From an uncultured Sedimentitalea sp. (GTDB lineage Bacteria > Pseudomonadota > Alphaproteobacteria > Rhodobacterales > Rhodobacteraceae), in assembly GCA_947504115.1 (NCBI GenBank), contig CANNGH010000011.1, positions 1 through 64,000 on the forward strand: a DNA stretch of 64,000 nt. Direction: 5' to 3'. The translations under genes and the position numbers were made by a program. This document shows positions 56,056 to 64,000 of this stretch, piece by piece. Below the pieces are notes generated by a model, which was given only the letters and a program-made list of their open reading frames with translations, was not told the DNA's origin and searched no databases. Every line of letters begins with the position of its first letter. The stretch's first letter is position 1.

Positions 56056-56621
56056 GTCGCCTCCCTCAGCATGTCGAGAACGCGCAAGGCATGATCCACC
56101 GCCATCTGCGGCGTGTCGGGATGGTTCAGCGCGGCGCGGATATAAAGCCCGTCGATCAGCGCGGCGAGGGTCCGGCCCGCGCCCTCGGGATCGGCACAGA
56201 CCGGGCGCAGCGTGTGGGTCAGGTTGCTGCGGATGCGGTGCTGATAGATGCGCCACAGACGCAGGGCCTGCGGGTCTTTCTGGGCCAGCACGTAAAAGCT
56301 CATCCAGGCGCTGATCGTTTCGGGAGTGAAGCAGACCGGCGCGAAGGAAGCGCGGATGATCGCCGCAGCGCGGTCGTGGGGCGCGGCGCTGCCCAGTTCG
56401 GCGCGCACCTCGGCCCCGAAATCCGACAGGATGCGGCGCATGGCGGCGAGGAATATCTGATCCTTACCGCCGAAATAATGATGCGCCAGGGCGCTCGACA
56501 TGCCGGCGCGGCGGGCGATCTGGGACACGGTCACATCCAGCGATCCGGCCGCGCCGATCTCGGCGATGGTCGCCTTGACGAGCGCCTCGCGACGCATCGG
56601 TTCCGCTCTGACTTTCGGCAT
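56052..56621 (-). CDS. betI: Choline-responsive TetR-family repressor
   Basis: The 189-residue protein has the TetR helix-turn-helix (LVKATIAEIGAAGSLDVTVS, QIARRAGMSSALAHHYFGGK) and the BetI-specific ligand domain (RAAAIIRASFAPVCFTPETI, ISAWMSFYVLAQKDPQALRL). It represses the bet genes until choline is available. ATG 56621 follows TGGAGA; the ORF could start at GTG 56633. A perfect 18-bp palindrome lies 38 bases upstream. The stop overlaps betC. Confidence 0.93.
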   Translation of the reverse strand: MPKVRAEPMRREALVKATIAEIGAAGSLDVTVSQIARRAGMSSALAHHYFGGKDQIFLAAMRRILSDFGAEVRAELGSAAPHDRAAAIIRASFAPVCFTPETISAWMSFYVLAQKDPQALRLWRIYQHRIRSNLTHTLRPVCADPEGAGRTLAALIDGLYIRAALNHPDTPQMAVDHALRVLDMLREAT

Positions 56622-56659
56622 TGCAGTCTCCACAGGACGTGGAGAACACCCTAATGAGT

Positions 56660-56677
56660 ATTGACTGATCAGTCAAT
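56660..56677. promoter_or_regulatory. BetI operator palindrome
   Basis: ATTGACTGATCAGTCAAT is a perfect 18-bp palindrome upstream of betI. It contains the TTGATTGA/TCAATCAA-type halves reported for BetI sites, here TTGACTGA. It sits between the betI start and the end of the exporter gene, where the bet promoter belongs. Confidence 0.8.
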
Positions 56678-56686
56678 CAACGGCAT

Positions 56687-57286
56687 TTACATGACCAGCA
56701 ACCGCGCCGCGATGGCCCACATCACCAGCGCGATCAGCAGGTCCAGCACCTGCCACGCGCGGGGCCGCGCGAAGAGCGGCGCCAGCAGCCGCGCGCCGTA
56801 GCCAAGGGTGAAGAAGAACACGAAACTGGCGCAGATCGCGCCCAGCGCGAACCACAGCCGGTCGTCGTATTGCGCCGAGACCGAGCCCAGCAGCACCACC
56901 GTGTCAAGATAGACATGCGGGTTCAGCCAGGTCAGCGCCAGCACCACGCCCAGCGTGCGCCACAACCCGCGCCCGCGCCCGTCTTCGGCCTGCAACGTCT
57001 CGCCGCCGCGCCAGGCGCTCAGCAGGTTCAGCGCGCCATACCACAGCAGAAAGGCCGCGCCGCCATAGCGCATCACCGGCTCCAGCCACGGCAGCGCCTG
57101 CGCCAACGCACCGAACCCCGCAACCCCGGCGGCGATCAGAATCGCGTCCGACAGCGCGCAGGCCAGACAGACGGCGAACACGTGCTCGCGCCGCAAGCCC
57201 TGCCGCAGGACAAAGGCGTTCTGGGCCCCGATGGCGAGGATGAGGCTGAAGCCGAGGGCGAAACCGGGCAGGAAGGCGGGGCTCAT
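56687..57286 (-). CDS. argO: LysE/ArgO family amino acid exporter
   Basis: The 199-residue protein has six helices and the LysE signatures GFALGFSLILAIGAQNAFVL and LACALSDAILIAAGVAGFGA, and VVLALTWLNPHVYLDTVVLL with the NPxxYLD motif. It exports arginine or lysine. The gene lies upstream of betI on the same strand, and the bet palindrome falls just 10 bases after its stop. No lysG/argP regulator adjoins it. Confidence 0.9.
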   Translation of the reverse strand: MSPAFLPGFALGFSLILAIGAQNAFVLRQGLRREHVFAVCLACALSDAILIAAGVAGFGALAQALPWLEPVMRYGGAAFLLWYGALNLLSAWRGGETLQAEDGRGRGLWRTLGVVLALTWLNPHVYLDTVVLLGSVSAQYDDRLWFALGAICASFVFFFTLGYGARLLAPLFARPRAWQVLDLLIALVMWAIAARLLVM

Positions 57287-57371
57287 GGCGTCTCCGGGCT
57301 TGTTTGACGAAACGATGCGCCGCGCTTAATGCAGTCGGTGGCCGTCCGCTACCCATCGCCCGAGGATCCTG

Positions 57372-58064
57372 ATGTTCTCCAAGGACAAGTTGACCTACCG
57401 CGCCCTGCCCCTGCCCGACCGTGCCGACATGACCGACGCAGAGATGCGGCACGAGGCGCAGGCGTTTCTGGACCACATGCGCAAGCGCCATACCGTGCGC
57501 GACTACAGCGATCGCCCGGTGCCGCGCGAAGTGATCGAAACCTGCATCCGCACCGCCGGCAGTGCGCCGTCGGGGGCGAACCACCAGCCTTGGCATTTCG
57601 TCGCCATTGCCGATCCCGCGCTGAAACAGCACATCCGCGACGAGGCCGAGGGGGAGGAACGCCGCTTCTACGCCGGCGGCGGCGGGGATGAGTTGATCAG
57701 CGCTCTGGAACCCATCGGCACTGATGCCGACAAGCCGCATCTGACAATCGCGCCGTGGCTGATCGTGGTTTTTGCCCAGCGCTGGGGCGAATTTGACGAT
57801 GGCACACGTTACAAGAACTATTACGTGCCCGAAAGCGTGAACATCGCCACCGGGTTCCTGATCGCGGCGCTGCACCATGCGGGGCTGTGCAGCCTGACGC
57901 ACACCCCCAACCCGATGAAGTTCCTGAATGACGCGCTGGGAAGGCCCGCATCGGAAAAGCCGACCATGATCATCGCGGTGGGCCATCCGGCAGCGGATGC
58001 GACCGTGCCGGGGGTAGCGAAGGTCAAGAAACCACTTGCGGAAATCGCGACGTTCCTCGACTGA
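57372..58064 (+). CDS. Nitroreductase-family flavoprotein
   Basis: The 230-residue protein has the FMN-binding RKRHTVRDYSDRPVPREVIE start, then AGSAPSGANHQPWHFVAIAD, a middle NIATGFLIAALHHAGLCSLT and the closing IIAVGHPAADATVPG. It resembles iodotyrosine-deiodinase-like nitroreductases rather than NfsB. The substrate is unknown; likely a nitro or halogenated aromatic. It is divergent from the exporter and convergent with yebC. Confidence 0.88.
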   Translation: MFSKDKLTYRALPLPDRADMTDAEMRHEAQAFLDHMRKRHTVRDYSDRPVPREVIETCIRTAGSAPSGANHQPWHFVAIADPALKQHIRDEAEGEERRFYAGGGGDELISALEPIGTDADKPHLTIAPWLIVVFAQRWGEFDDGTRYKNYYVPESVNIATGFLIAALHHAGLCSLTHTPNPMKFLNDALGRPASEKPTMIIAVGHPAADATVPGVAKVKKPLAEIATFLD

Positions 58065-58073
58065 CCCAACCGA

Positions 58074-58814
58074 TCAGAGTTGATCCATCACCTCGTCGGA
58101 GGCTTCGAAATTGGTGGTGACGCGCTGCACGTCGTCGTCATCCTCCAGCGCATCGACCAGCTTCATCAGCTTTTCCATGTTCTCGAGGTCCATCTCGGTC
58201 GTGGTGGTGGGCCTCCAGACCAGCCGGGTCGCGTCGCTTTCGCCCAGTTCGGTTTCCAGTGCGGTGGCGACATCGTTCAGATCGGTGTCGGCGCACCATA
58301 TCGTGTGGCCGTCCTCGGAGCTTTCGACATCCTCGGCCCCGGCCTCGATCGCGGCCATCATCACCGTGTCGGCGTCGCCGACGCTGGCGGGATAGACCAC
58401 CTCGCCCTTGCGTTCGAACATGAACCCGACGCTGCCGGTCTCGCCCAGATTGCCGCCGTTCTTGGTAAAGGTCGAGCGCACGTTGCTGGCGGTGCGGTTG
58501 CGGTTGTCGGTCATCGCCTCGACGATGATCGCGACGCCGTTGGGGCCATAGCCCTCATAGCGGACTTCCTCGTAATCGTCGCCCTCGCCGGCCTGCGATT
58601 TCTTGATGGCGCGCTCGATCACGTCCTTGGGAACCGAGTTCGACTTGGCCTCTTTCACCGCAAGGCGCAGGCGCGGGTTCTTGTCGGGGTCGGGGTCGCC
58701 CATCTTGGCCGCAACAGTGATTTCCTTGCCCAGCTTGGAGAAAAGCTTGGCCCGCACGGCGTCCTGACGCCCCTTGCGGTGCTGGATGTTTGCCCATTTG
58801 GAATGGCCGGCCAT
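58074..58814 (-). CDS. yebC: YebC/PmpR family transcriptional/translation factor
   Basis: The 246-residue protein starts at ATG 58814 ([20 protein letters not shown]), preceded by AAGGAA. It has [60 protein letters not shown] and an acidic tail ([20 protein letters not shown]). YebC proteins bind DNA and have recently been linked to easing ribosome stalling. The frame extends to 58877 but those codons are not conserved. Confidence 0.95.
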   Translation of the reverse strand: MAGHSKWANIQHRKGRQDAVRAKLFSKLGKEITVAAKMGDPDPDKNPRLRLAVKEAKSNSVPKDVIERAIKKSQAGEGDDYEEVRYEGYGPNGVAIIVEAMTDNRNRTASNVRSTFTKNGGNLGETGSVGFMFERKGEVVYPASVGDADTVMMAAIEAGAEDVESSEDGHTIWCADTDLNDVATALETELGESDATRLVWRPTTTTEMDLENMEKLMKLVDALEDDDDVQRVTTNFEASDEVMDQL

Positions 58815-58913
58815 TGTGGTTCCTTGTCCTGCTTGCGTGACTGCGCTCATATAGACCCGACCGCGCGTCCTGTTCAAGGTATCGCCCGCCGTGCGGCGGT
58901 GCTTTCGCGGCGC

Positions 58914-60692
58914 TCAGAGCGGCCAGAGCAGCGGGATCAGCGCCGAGGCCAGCAGGCCGATGCTCAGGTTCAGCGGGATGCCCACACGCAGGAAATCGGT
59001 GAACCGATAGCCGCCCGGCCCGTAGACCATCATGTTGGTTTGATAGCCGATGGGCGTGGCGAACGACGCCGAGGCCGCGATCATCACCGCCACCACCAGC
59101 GGGCGCGGATCGAATCCCATCGCGCTGGCCAGCCCGATGGCGATGGGTGTCACCACCACCGCCACCGCGTTGTTGCTGACCAGTTCCGTCAGGATCGAGG
59201 TCAGCAGATAGATCGCCCAGACCACCAGAAACGGTGGCAGCATCTTGAGCGTCGGTGCGATGCCGTTCACGATCATCTGCACCGCGCCCGAGCTTTCCAG
59301 CGCCGCGCCGATCGCCAGCATCGAGAAGATCAGCGCCAGAAGCTGCCCGTCAATGAAGGAAAACGCCTCGTCCGCGTCGATACAGCCGGTGACCAGCACC
59401 ACCGCGACGGCGAGGATCGACAACATCAGGATCGGCGCGACGCCCAAGGCCGCCAGCAGGACGATTCCGATCAGCGCGGCGATGGCGATGGGCGCATGAC
59501 CGCGCCGGAACGCGCGCGCCGATGGGCGCGACACCTCGACCATATCCATGTCCGACGACAAACGCTGGATGTCGGCGGGGGCGCCCTCCAGAAGCAGCGT
59601 ATCGCCGACGCGCACCACCAGCCCGTCCAGTTGCTGGCCGATATTCTGGTTCCGCCGGTGCACGGCCAGCGTATAGACGCCATACCGCCGCCGCAGCCGC
59701 AGCGATCCCAGCGTGCGCCCGACCATCTTGCAGCCGGGCGTGATCAGCACCTCGACGGTGTTGGTTTCCACGGCCGAGATCTGATCGACGCGCTTCAGTT
59801 CCTTGTTGCTTTGCAGGCTGAGCAGTTCCGCCATCTGCGTGCGCAGCACCACCAGATCGCCGGCTTGCAACGTGACCCCGTCCAGATTGCGCCGCAACGA
59901 CTGGTCGGCGCGGATCACGTCGATCAGACGCACGCCCTCGCGTTTGAACAATTGCACATCGGTGACCTCGCGTCCGATCAGGTTGGATTCGGGGGGGATG
60001 AACGCCTCGGTAAAGAATTTCATCTTCGAGCGGTCCGAAAGCAGCATCGCCATGCTGTCTCGGTCGGGCAGTAGACGCGGCGCGACGAAACGCAGGTAAA
60101 GCATCCCCCACGCCACCACCGCGATGCCCAGCGGCGTCACCTCGAAAATCGAGAACGCCGCCAGCCCCTGCGCCCGCGCCACACCATCGACCAGCAGGTT
60201 GGTCGAGGTGCCGATCAGCGTCAGCGTCCCGCCCAGGATCGCGCCATAGCTGAGCGGGATCAGCAGCTTGCTGGGTGCCATGTCCAGCGTGCGGGCCAGC
60301 TGGATGAAGACCGGGATCATCACCACGACGACCGGCGTGTTCGAGACCACCGCCGATGCGGCCACCACAAACGCCATCAGCATGAGGATGGCGATGCGCG
60401 GGCGCACCTGCGCCTGTTTCTGCGCCAGCGTGGTGAAGGCATGCAACGCCCCTGTGCGCACCAGCGCGCCCATGATGATGAACATCGCCGCAATGGTCCA
60501 CGGGGCGGGGTTGGCCAGCACCGGCAGCGCCGCCTCGTAAGGCAAGACGCCGGAGATCAGCATCAGCGCGACGCCCGCAATGGCGACGACCTCGGTCGGC
60601 AGCGTCTCGCGCAGGAAGAACACGAACATGACGCTCACGATGATCAGCGCAACAACGGCGCTGCCCGTGTCCGAAAGCTGGAGGAAATTCAT
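58914..60692 (-). CDS. SLC13-family permease with TrkA-C domains
   Basis: The 592-residue protein has about eleven helices in two halves (VVVSNTPVVVVMIPVFIQLA, and ELVSNNAVAVVVTPIAIGLA carrying the SNN/T motifs), separated by two soluble RCK_C/TrkA-C domains (residues 200-370: EVTDVQLFKREGVRLIDVIR, LLEGAPADIQRLSSDMDMVE). Such SLC13/DASS or ArsB-like carriers move sulfate, dicarboxylates or similar anions with sodium. Substrate cannot be told from sequence. It is between ymdB and yebC on one strand. Confidence 0.87.
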   Translation of the reverse strand: MNFLQLSDTGSAVVALIIVSVMFVFFLRETLPTEVVAIAGVALMLISGVLPYEAALPVLANPAPWTIAAMFIIMGALVRTGALHAFTTLAQKQAQVRPRIAILMLMAFVVAASAVVSNTPVVVVMIPVFIQLARTLDMAPSKLLIPLSYGAILGGTLTLIGTSTNLLVDGVARAQGLAAFSIFEVTPLGIAVVAWGMLYLRFVAPRLLPDRDSMAMLLSDRSKMKFFTEAFIPPESNLIGREVTDVQLFKREGVRLIDVIRADQSLRRNLDGVTLQAGDLVVLRTQMAELLSLQSNKELKRVDQISAVETNTVEVLITPGCKMVGRTLGSLRLRRRYGVYTLAVHRRNQNIGQQLDGLVVRVGDTLLLEGAPADIQRLSSDMDMVEVSRPSARAFRRGHAPIAIAALIGIVLLAALGVAPILMLSILAVAVVLVTGCIDADEAFSFIDGQLLALIFSMLAIGAALESSGAVQMIVNGIAPTLKMLPPFLVVWAIYLLTSILTELVSNNAVAVVVTPIAIGLASAMGFDPRPLVVAVMIAASASFATPIGYQTNMMVYGPGGYRFTDFLRVGIPLNLSIGLLASALIPLLWPL

Positions 60693-60838
60693 ATCGGTTG
60701 TGGTCTGCCCATGCCCGTTGCACGCCGGATGGCTGACGCCCAGCTTCCCCGATCAATGCGCCGGGGGCAAGCGCCATATCCCGGCGCGACCGACAAGCCG
60801 GAGCCCTCAGGCGGCATGAACGATGGCGATCCGTGCCG

Positions 60839-61651
60839 TCACGGGCCGGCGTGCTCCAGCCGGCCGCCGATGCGGATCATGCGGATTTTCTGCGCCTTGC
60901 CGGTGGCGTCGTCGGTCTCGACATAGACGCCGGACAGCGTCGCCTCGTCCATTGCAGGGGTGAACCGGGCCTTGGGCATGCCGGTCACAAAGCGGCGCAT
61001 CGGTTCGCATTTGTCCATGCCGATCACCGAATTGTAGTCGCCGCACATGCCCGCATCGCTTTGATAGGCGGTGCCGCGGGGCAGGATCTGCGCATCCGCC
61101 GTGGGCACATGGGTATGCGTGCCCACCACGAGGCTGGCGCGCCCGTCGCAAAAATGCCCCATCGCCATCTTTTCCGAGGTCGCCTCGCAATGCATGTCGA
61201 CGATCACCGCGCTGGCCTGCCCGCCCAATGGGTGCGATTTCAGCACCGGTTCGATGGCCGAGAACGGATCGTCGAACGGGCGGTTCATGAACACCCGTCC
61301 CAGCGCCTGCGCCACCAGCACCTTGCGCCCGCCCCTGGCCTCAAACAGCCGCGCGCCCTTGCCGGGCGCGGCTTTGGCGAAATTCAGCGGCCGCACCACG
61401 CGCGGTTCGGTCTCGATGAATTGCAGCATGTCCTTTTGGTCGAAGGCGTGATCGCCCAGCGTGACGCAATCGGCCCCGGCATCCAGGATCAGCTTGGCGT
61501 GATCGCCGGTCAGGCCCATCCCGCCCGACGCGTTCTCGCCATTGACCACGACGAAATCCAACCGCCAGTCGTCACGCAGCCGCGCAAGGTTGTCCCGGAT
61601 GGCGGCGCGCCCGGCGCGGCCCATCACGTCGCCCAGAAAAAGCAATCTCAT
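60839..61651 (-). CDS. ymdB: YmdB-family metallophosphoesterase (TIGR00282)
   Basis: The 270-residue protein opens with RLLFLGDVMGRAGRAAIRDN, and has VVVNGENASGGMGLTGDHAK, CVTLGDHAFDQKDMLQFIET and SLVVGTHTHVPTADAQILPR, providing the two-metal site of this family. YmdB hydrolyses cyclic nucleotides in Bacillus and affects biofilm. It stands 60 bases after the lipoprotein gene on the same strand. Confidence 0.93.
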   Translation of the reverse strand: MRLLFLGDVMGRAGRAAIRDNLARLRDDWRLDFVVVNGENASGGMGLTGDHAKLILDAGADCVTLGDHAFDQKDMLQFIETEPRVVRPLNFAKAAPGKGARLFEARGGRKVLVAQALGRVFMNRPFDDPFSAIEPVLKSHPLGGQASAVIVDMHCEATSEKMAMGHFCDGRASLVVGTHTHVPTADAQILPRGTAYQSDAGMCGDYNSVIGMDKCEPMRRFVTGMPKARFTPAMDEATLSGVYVETDDATGKAQKIRMIRIGGRLEHAGP

Positions 61652-61711
61652 GCAAACGTGTTAAGGCGGAAACCCGCCACGGGCAAGTCCCCGACACCTT
61701 CCGCCGTCATG

Positions 61712-62326
61712 TCACGCGGCAGCGGCGGCCCAATTCGCCATTTCCGGCAAAAGCGTGTTCAGCGCCGCCTGGAACGCCGCCACGACAGCAGCAGGCGAAT
61801 CGTCGGCGGCGGGCGCGGTCTGCCGCCAGACACGGCTGGCAATCACGCGCTGGTCACGGTCGCGCAGCAGCGTCAGCGTCATGTCCACCGTGACGTTCAG
61901 CACATCGCCCGTCACTTCGGCCTGGAACGCGTCAAGCCGGGTCAGCAGCGCGACATCGGGCACAGGTCCGCCCTCGCCCGGACCGACATAGCCCAGCCGC
62001 CCGGTGCCCGCGATCGAGCGGATCAGCAGCGATTGCATGACCTCGGGCAGGTCGTCCGCCCAGCGCGCATCGGGCAGATAGGTGATCGCCAGCGGCGACG
62101 GCTTGATCATGATCCGGTCGGTCGCGATGGCGGCGGCGGCGTCGGGGCGCGCCACCAGCAGGGTCCGCCCGGATCGCCGCCCGCCCGCCGGCCCCGAAGC
62201 CGGGATCAGGTCATATGTGTTCAGCGGCGTCGCCGCCGTGTTCAACGAGGTCAGCGCGGTGCAGCCCCCGAGACTTGCGGCGCCCCCCAGCAGGGCAAAT
62301 CGGCGGGTCATCATCATGGGTCGCAT
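61712..62326 (-). CDS. ABC-type transport auxiliary lipoprotein (PqiC/LptE-like)
   Basis: The 204-residue protein has a lipoprotein signal with lipobox LGGC (start RRFALLGGAASLGGCTALTS; start chosen at 62326 just four bases after the MlaD stop). The mature part has the ABC_trans_aux pattern: NTYDLIPASGPAGGRRSGRT, LLVARPDAAAAIATDRIMIK and LAITYLPDARWADDLPEVMQ. It would sit in the periplasmic face of an envelope and work with the adjacent MlaD protein in lipid transport. Confidence 0.88.
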   Translation of the reverse strand: MRPMMMTRRFALLGGAASLGGCTALTSLNTAATPLNTYDLIPASGPAGGRRSGRTLLVARPDAAAAIATDRIMIKPSPLAITYLPDARWADDLPEVMQSLLIRSIAGTGRLGYVGPGEGGPVPDVALLTRLDAFQAEVTGDVLNVTVDMTLTLLRDRDQRVIASRVWRQTAPAADDSPAAVVAAFQAALNTLLPEMANWAAAAA

Positions 62327-62330
62327 CCTG

Positions 62331-64000
62331 TCATCTCCGATATTCGGGCACACGTTCATCCAGCAGGAACCGGGCCGGATCCCGTCCGATCCGGCGCACC
62401 AGCTGCTCCAGCGACCGCACGAGGCTGCGGGCCTCGGACCCCAGCCGCGAAAGTTCCGGCAGGCCGCTGCCGGTGAACTGGGTGATACCGGGGGCGGCCC
62501 CCTCGACGGTCGATTTCACCTGGCCAACCACCTCGTCGGCGCGGGCGATCAGGGCGCGCAGGTCGGCGGTGATGGCAGGCAGATCGTCAGACACCTGTTC
62601 CGCCGCCGCGCTGATCCTGTCGCTGGCCTGGCGTATATCGGTCAGCACCGGGCTGAGATCGGTGGACATGACGCCCGTCGCCGTGTCGAACGCCGTTTCC
62701 GCCGACGCGAGCGCGCGGTCCGTCGCCCCGAGCGAGCGGTCGAGATTGTCCATGGTCTGACCCGCACGTTCGAATATCTGCGTCGCCGTTGTCAGCGTCT
62801 TTTGCGCATCCGCCGCCAGCGGGTCCAGCCGTCCGGTCAACCCCGTCAGATCATTGGCCACGCGATCCACAGCGTCGGACGCCGTGGCGACGGCCCCGCG
62901 AATATCGGCGACCACGACGGGCACGTCCTCGTTGACGACGGTCTCGACCGTGGCGATGGCGCTTTGGGCATCGGCCAGCACCTTGCGCGCGTCCGACACA
63001 AGAAGGGTGCCTTCGCCATCCACCAGTTCATAGAAGCTGTCCGACGCGCCGGTAACGGCGGAAAACGCACTGTCGGCCTCGGTCAGGGTCGTTTCAAGCT
63101 GCGTCAGGCGCGCATTCAGAAGGTCCGCGGTTTCGCCGAACCCGTCCAGCGTGCTGCCCGAGCGTTGCGACAGATCGACAACGGCCGCATTCAGCGCGTC
63201 CACCGTATCGGAAATCTGCGTCACGATGCCGGGAACCTGTTCGCGCATCAGCTTTTCGGCCTCGGCAAAGGCGGCCCCCGCGTTGTCGATGGCCCCGGTC
63301 GAAGAGGTGATCGCCGCTTCGGTCGAATCGAACGCCCCGGTGGCCGCCGCCAATGTCTCGTCCGCATTGACCAGCGTGGTCTGGATCGAGGCGCCGATGG
63401 CGTCCAGCCGATCCGTGAACAGGGTGATCTGCTCGGTCGCGTCGCCGACGATGCCGGTGATCGAGGAAAAATCGCTCAGCGCCTGCTCCAGCCCGCCCGA
63501 CGCGGAGTCGAGGTTGCGCAGGATGTTGCCAACATAGGCCTGGTTCTCGGGTCCGGCAATTTCCTGGAACCGTTCCAGAAGTCTCGTCGCCTCGGTGATC
63601 AGGTCGGGCGCGTCCTCGACCAGTTGCTGCACGGTGGAGCGGCGCGAGGCGATGATCGGGATTTCACCCGGCGGCGCGGTCAGCTCCGGCGCGTCGCGCT
63701 GCCTGTTGGACAGTGAGATATAGGACACCCCCGTAACGCCCGACGAACTGAGTTGCGCCACGGTGTCTTCGCGCACCGGGGTCGTCGCGTCGATCTCGAT
63801 GGCGACGAAGACCTTCGAAGGGTCGTCTTCCCAGATGCGCAGGTCGATCACCCTCCCGACCGCGATACCGTTGAACTGCACATCGCCCGACGTGCTCAGC
63901 CCCGACACATCGTCGAACAGGATGCCATAGGTCGCGTATTGCCGGTCAAGCTGCACGCTGGCCAGCCAGACCATGAAGCCCAGCGTACCGATGATGCCCG
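62331..64000 (-). CDS. mlaD: MlaD/MCE-domain lipid-transport protein (5' end outside window)
   Basis: At least 556 residues are visible, read from beyond the right edge. After a membrane helix (IIGTLGFMVWLASVQLDRQY) comes the MCE domain (YGILFDDVSGLSTSGDVQFN, GIAVGRVIDLRIWEDDPSKV, AQLSSSGVTGVSYISLSNRQ), followed by more than 350 residues of long amphipathic helices that would extend across the periplasm. It binds and hands on phospholipids with its ABC partner, and its gene is coupled to the lipoprotein gene. The start codon is not in the window. Confidence 0.9.
   Translation of the reverse strand, partial: GIIGTLGFMVWLASVQLDRQYATYGILFDDVSGLSTSGDVQFNGIAVGRVIDLRIWEDDPSKVFVAIEIDATTPVREDTVAQLSSSGVTGVSYISLSNRQRDAPELTAPPGEIPIIASRRSTVQQLVEDAPDLITEATRLLERFQEIAGPENQAYVGNILRNLDSASGGLEQALSDFSSITGIVGDATEQITLFTDRLDAIGASIQTTLVNADETLAAATGAFDSTEAAITSSTGAIDNAGAAFAEAEKLMREQVPGIVTQISDTVDALNAAVVDLSQRSGSTLDGFGETADLLNARLTQLETTLTEADSAFSAVTGASDSFYELVDGEGTLLVSDARKVLADAQSAIATVETVVNEDVPVVVADIRGAVATASDAVDRVANDLTGLTGRLDPLAADAQKTLTTATQIFERAGQTMDNLDRSLGATDRALASAETAFDTATGVMSTDLSPVLTDIRQASDRISAAAEQVSDDLPAITADLRALIARADEVVGQVKSTVEGAAPGITQFTGSGLPELSRLGSEARSLVRSLEQLVRRIGRDPARFLLDERVPEYRR

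Noticed and set aside
58080-60074. 664-residue plus-strand open frame opposite yebC and the SLC13 gene
   Set aside because: Histidine- and arginine-rich shadow of two well supported genes on the other strand; no motifs.
62082-63716. 544-residue plus-strand open frame opposite the MlaD gene
   Set aside because: Arginine-rich antisense of the repetitive helical part of MlaD; no start signal or domain.

Overview
The window reads as high-GC alphaproteobacterial DNA, most likely from a Rhodobacteraceae-like organism. The grounds are the gene content (betI-betC-betA, rpmH-rnpA-yidD, an ScfR-type regulator, paired LuxR solos), frequent ATGA start/stop overlaps, and promoter-like sites resembling the alphaproteobacterial general-stress sigma factor (EcfG) consensus. 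No ribosomal RNA is present, so the genus cannot be fixed from this sequence.

Two parts differ sharply. From 1 to about 43.8 kb the DNA is an accessory mosaic. It ends at a tyrosine recombinase (42391-43683) lying just beyond the 3' end of a tRNA-Arg(ACG) gene (43832-43908), as expected for an island integrated at a tRNA. From 43.9 kb to the right end the genes are dense and chromosomal in character: a sensor kinase, a flavoprotein disulfide reductase with a TVP38-type membrane protein, rpmH-rnpA-yidD, a glutathione transferase, an MFS exporter, an ScfR-type regulator, the choline sulfate/choline genes betI-betC-betA, an amino acid exporter, a nitroreductase, yebC, an SLC13 permease, a YmdB phosphodiesterase, and a lipoprotein plus MlaD pair that runs off the window.

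Accessory layout. 1-0.6 kb: fragments of a PIG-L deacetylase, a methyltransferase and an IS3 element. 0.7-3.6 kb: a divergent response regulator (membrane-anchored) and sensor kinase. 3.7-6.3 kb: two AHL-receptor genes, one without a DNA-binding domain, a canonical-looking lux box, and an outer-membrane protein. 6.5-7.7 kb: MgtC, a small membrane protein, a truncated gene. 7.73-10.24 kb: a complete IS1595-type element carrying three passenger genes including a PIN protein. 10.5-11.9 kb: a solitary DNA methyltransferase. 12.5-15.9 kb: an IS630 relic split by a complete IS21 element. 16.6-18.5 kb: a secreted hypothetical protein, an XRE regulator and a LuxR-type gene broken by a 14-bp tandem duplication. 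18.5-23.2 kb: a ribbon-helix-helix regulator divergent from a three-gene unit encoding a hypothetical protein, a CoiA-like nuclease and a soluble FtsH-like AAA protease; this is the strongest candidate for an undescribed system. 23.3-26.7 kb: an AT-rich repeat, an IS630 fragment and a dead polyamine-type ABC operon containing a 0.76-kb inversion. 26.7-39.7 kb: a stress-type cluster (antiporter, esterase, PRC-barrel, MgtC, CinA-type amidase, DUF421, DUF892, SDR, BON) with a partly decayed glycosyltransferase cluster inside it. 38.9-42 kb: truncated IS5 and IS21 copies and a second copy of the AT-rich repeat.

Four genes in the 29-39 kb cluster have upstream GGAAC-N16/17-GTT sites, which suggests shared control by the general stress response. 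The many truncated insertion sequences and split genes indicate that the accessory part was assembled by repeated insertion, deletion and inversion.
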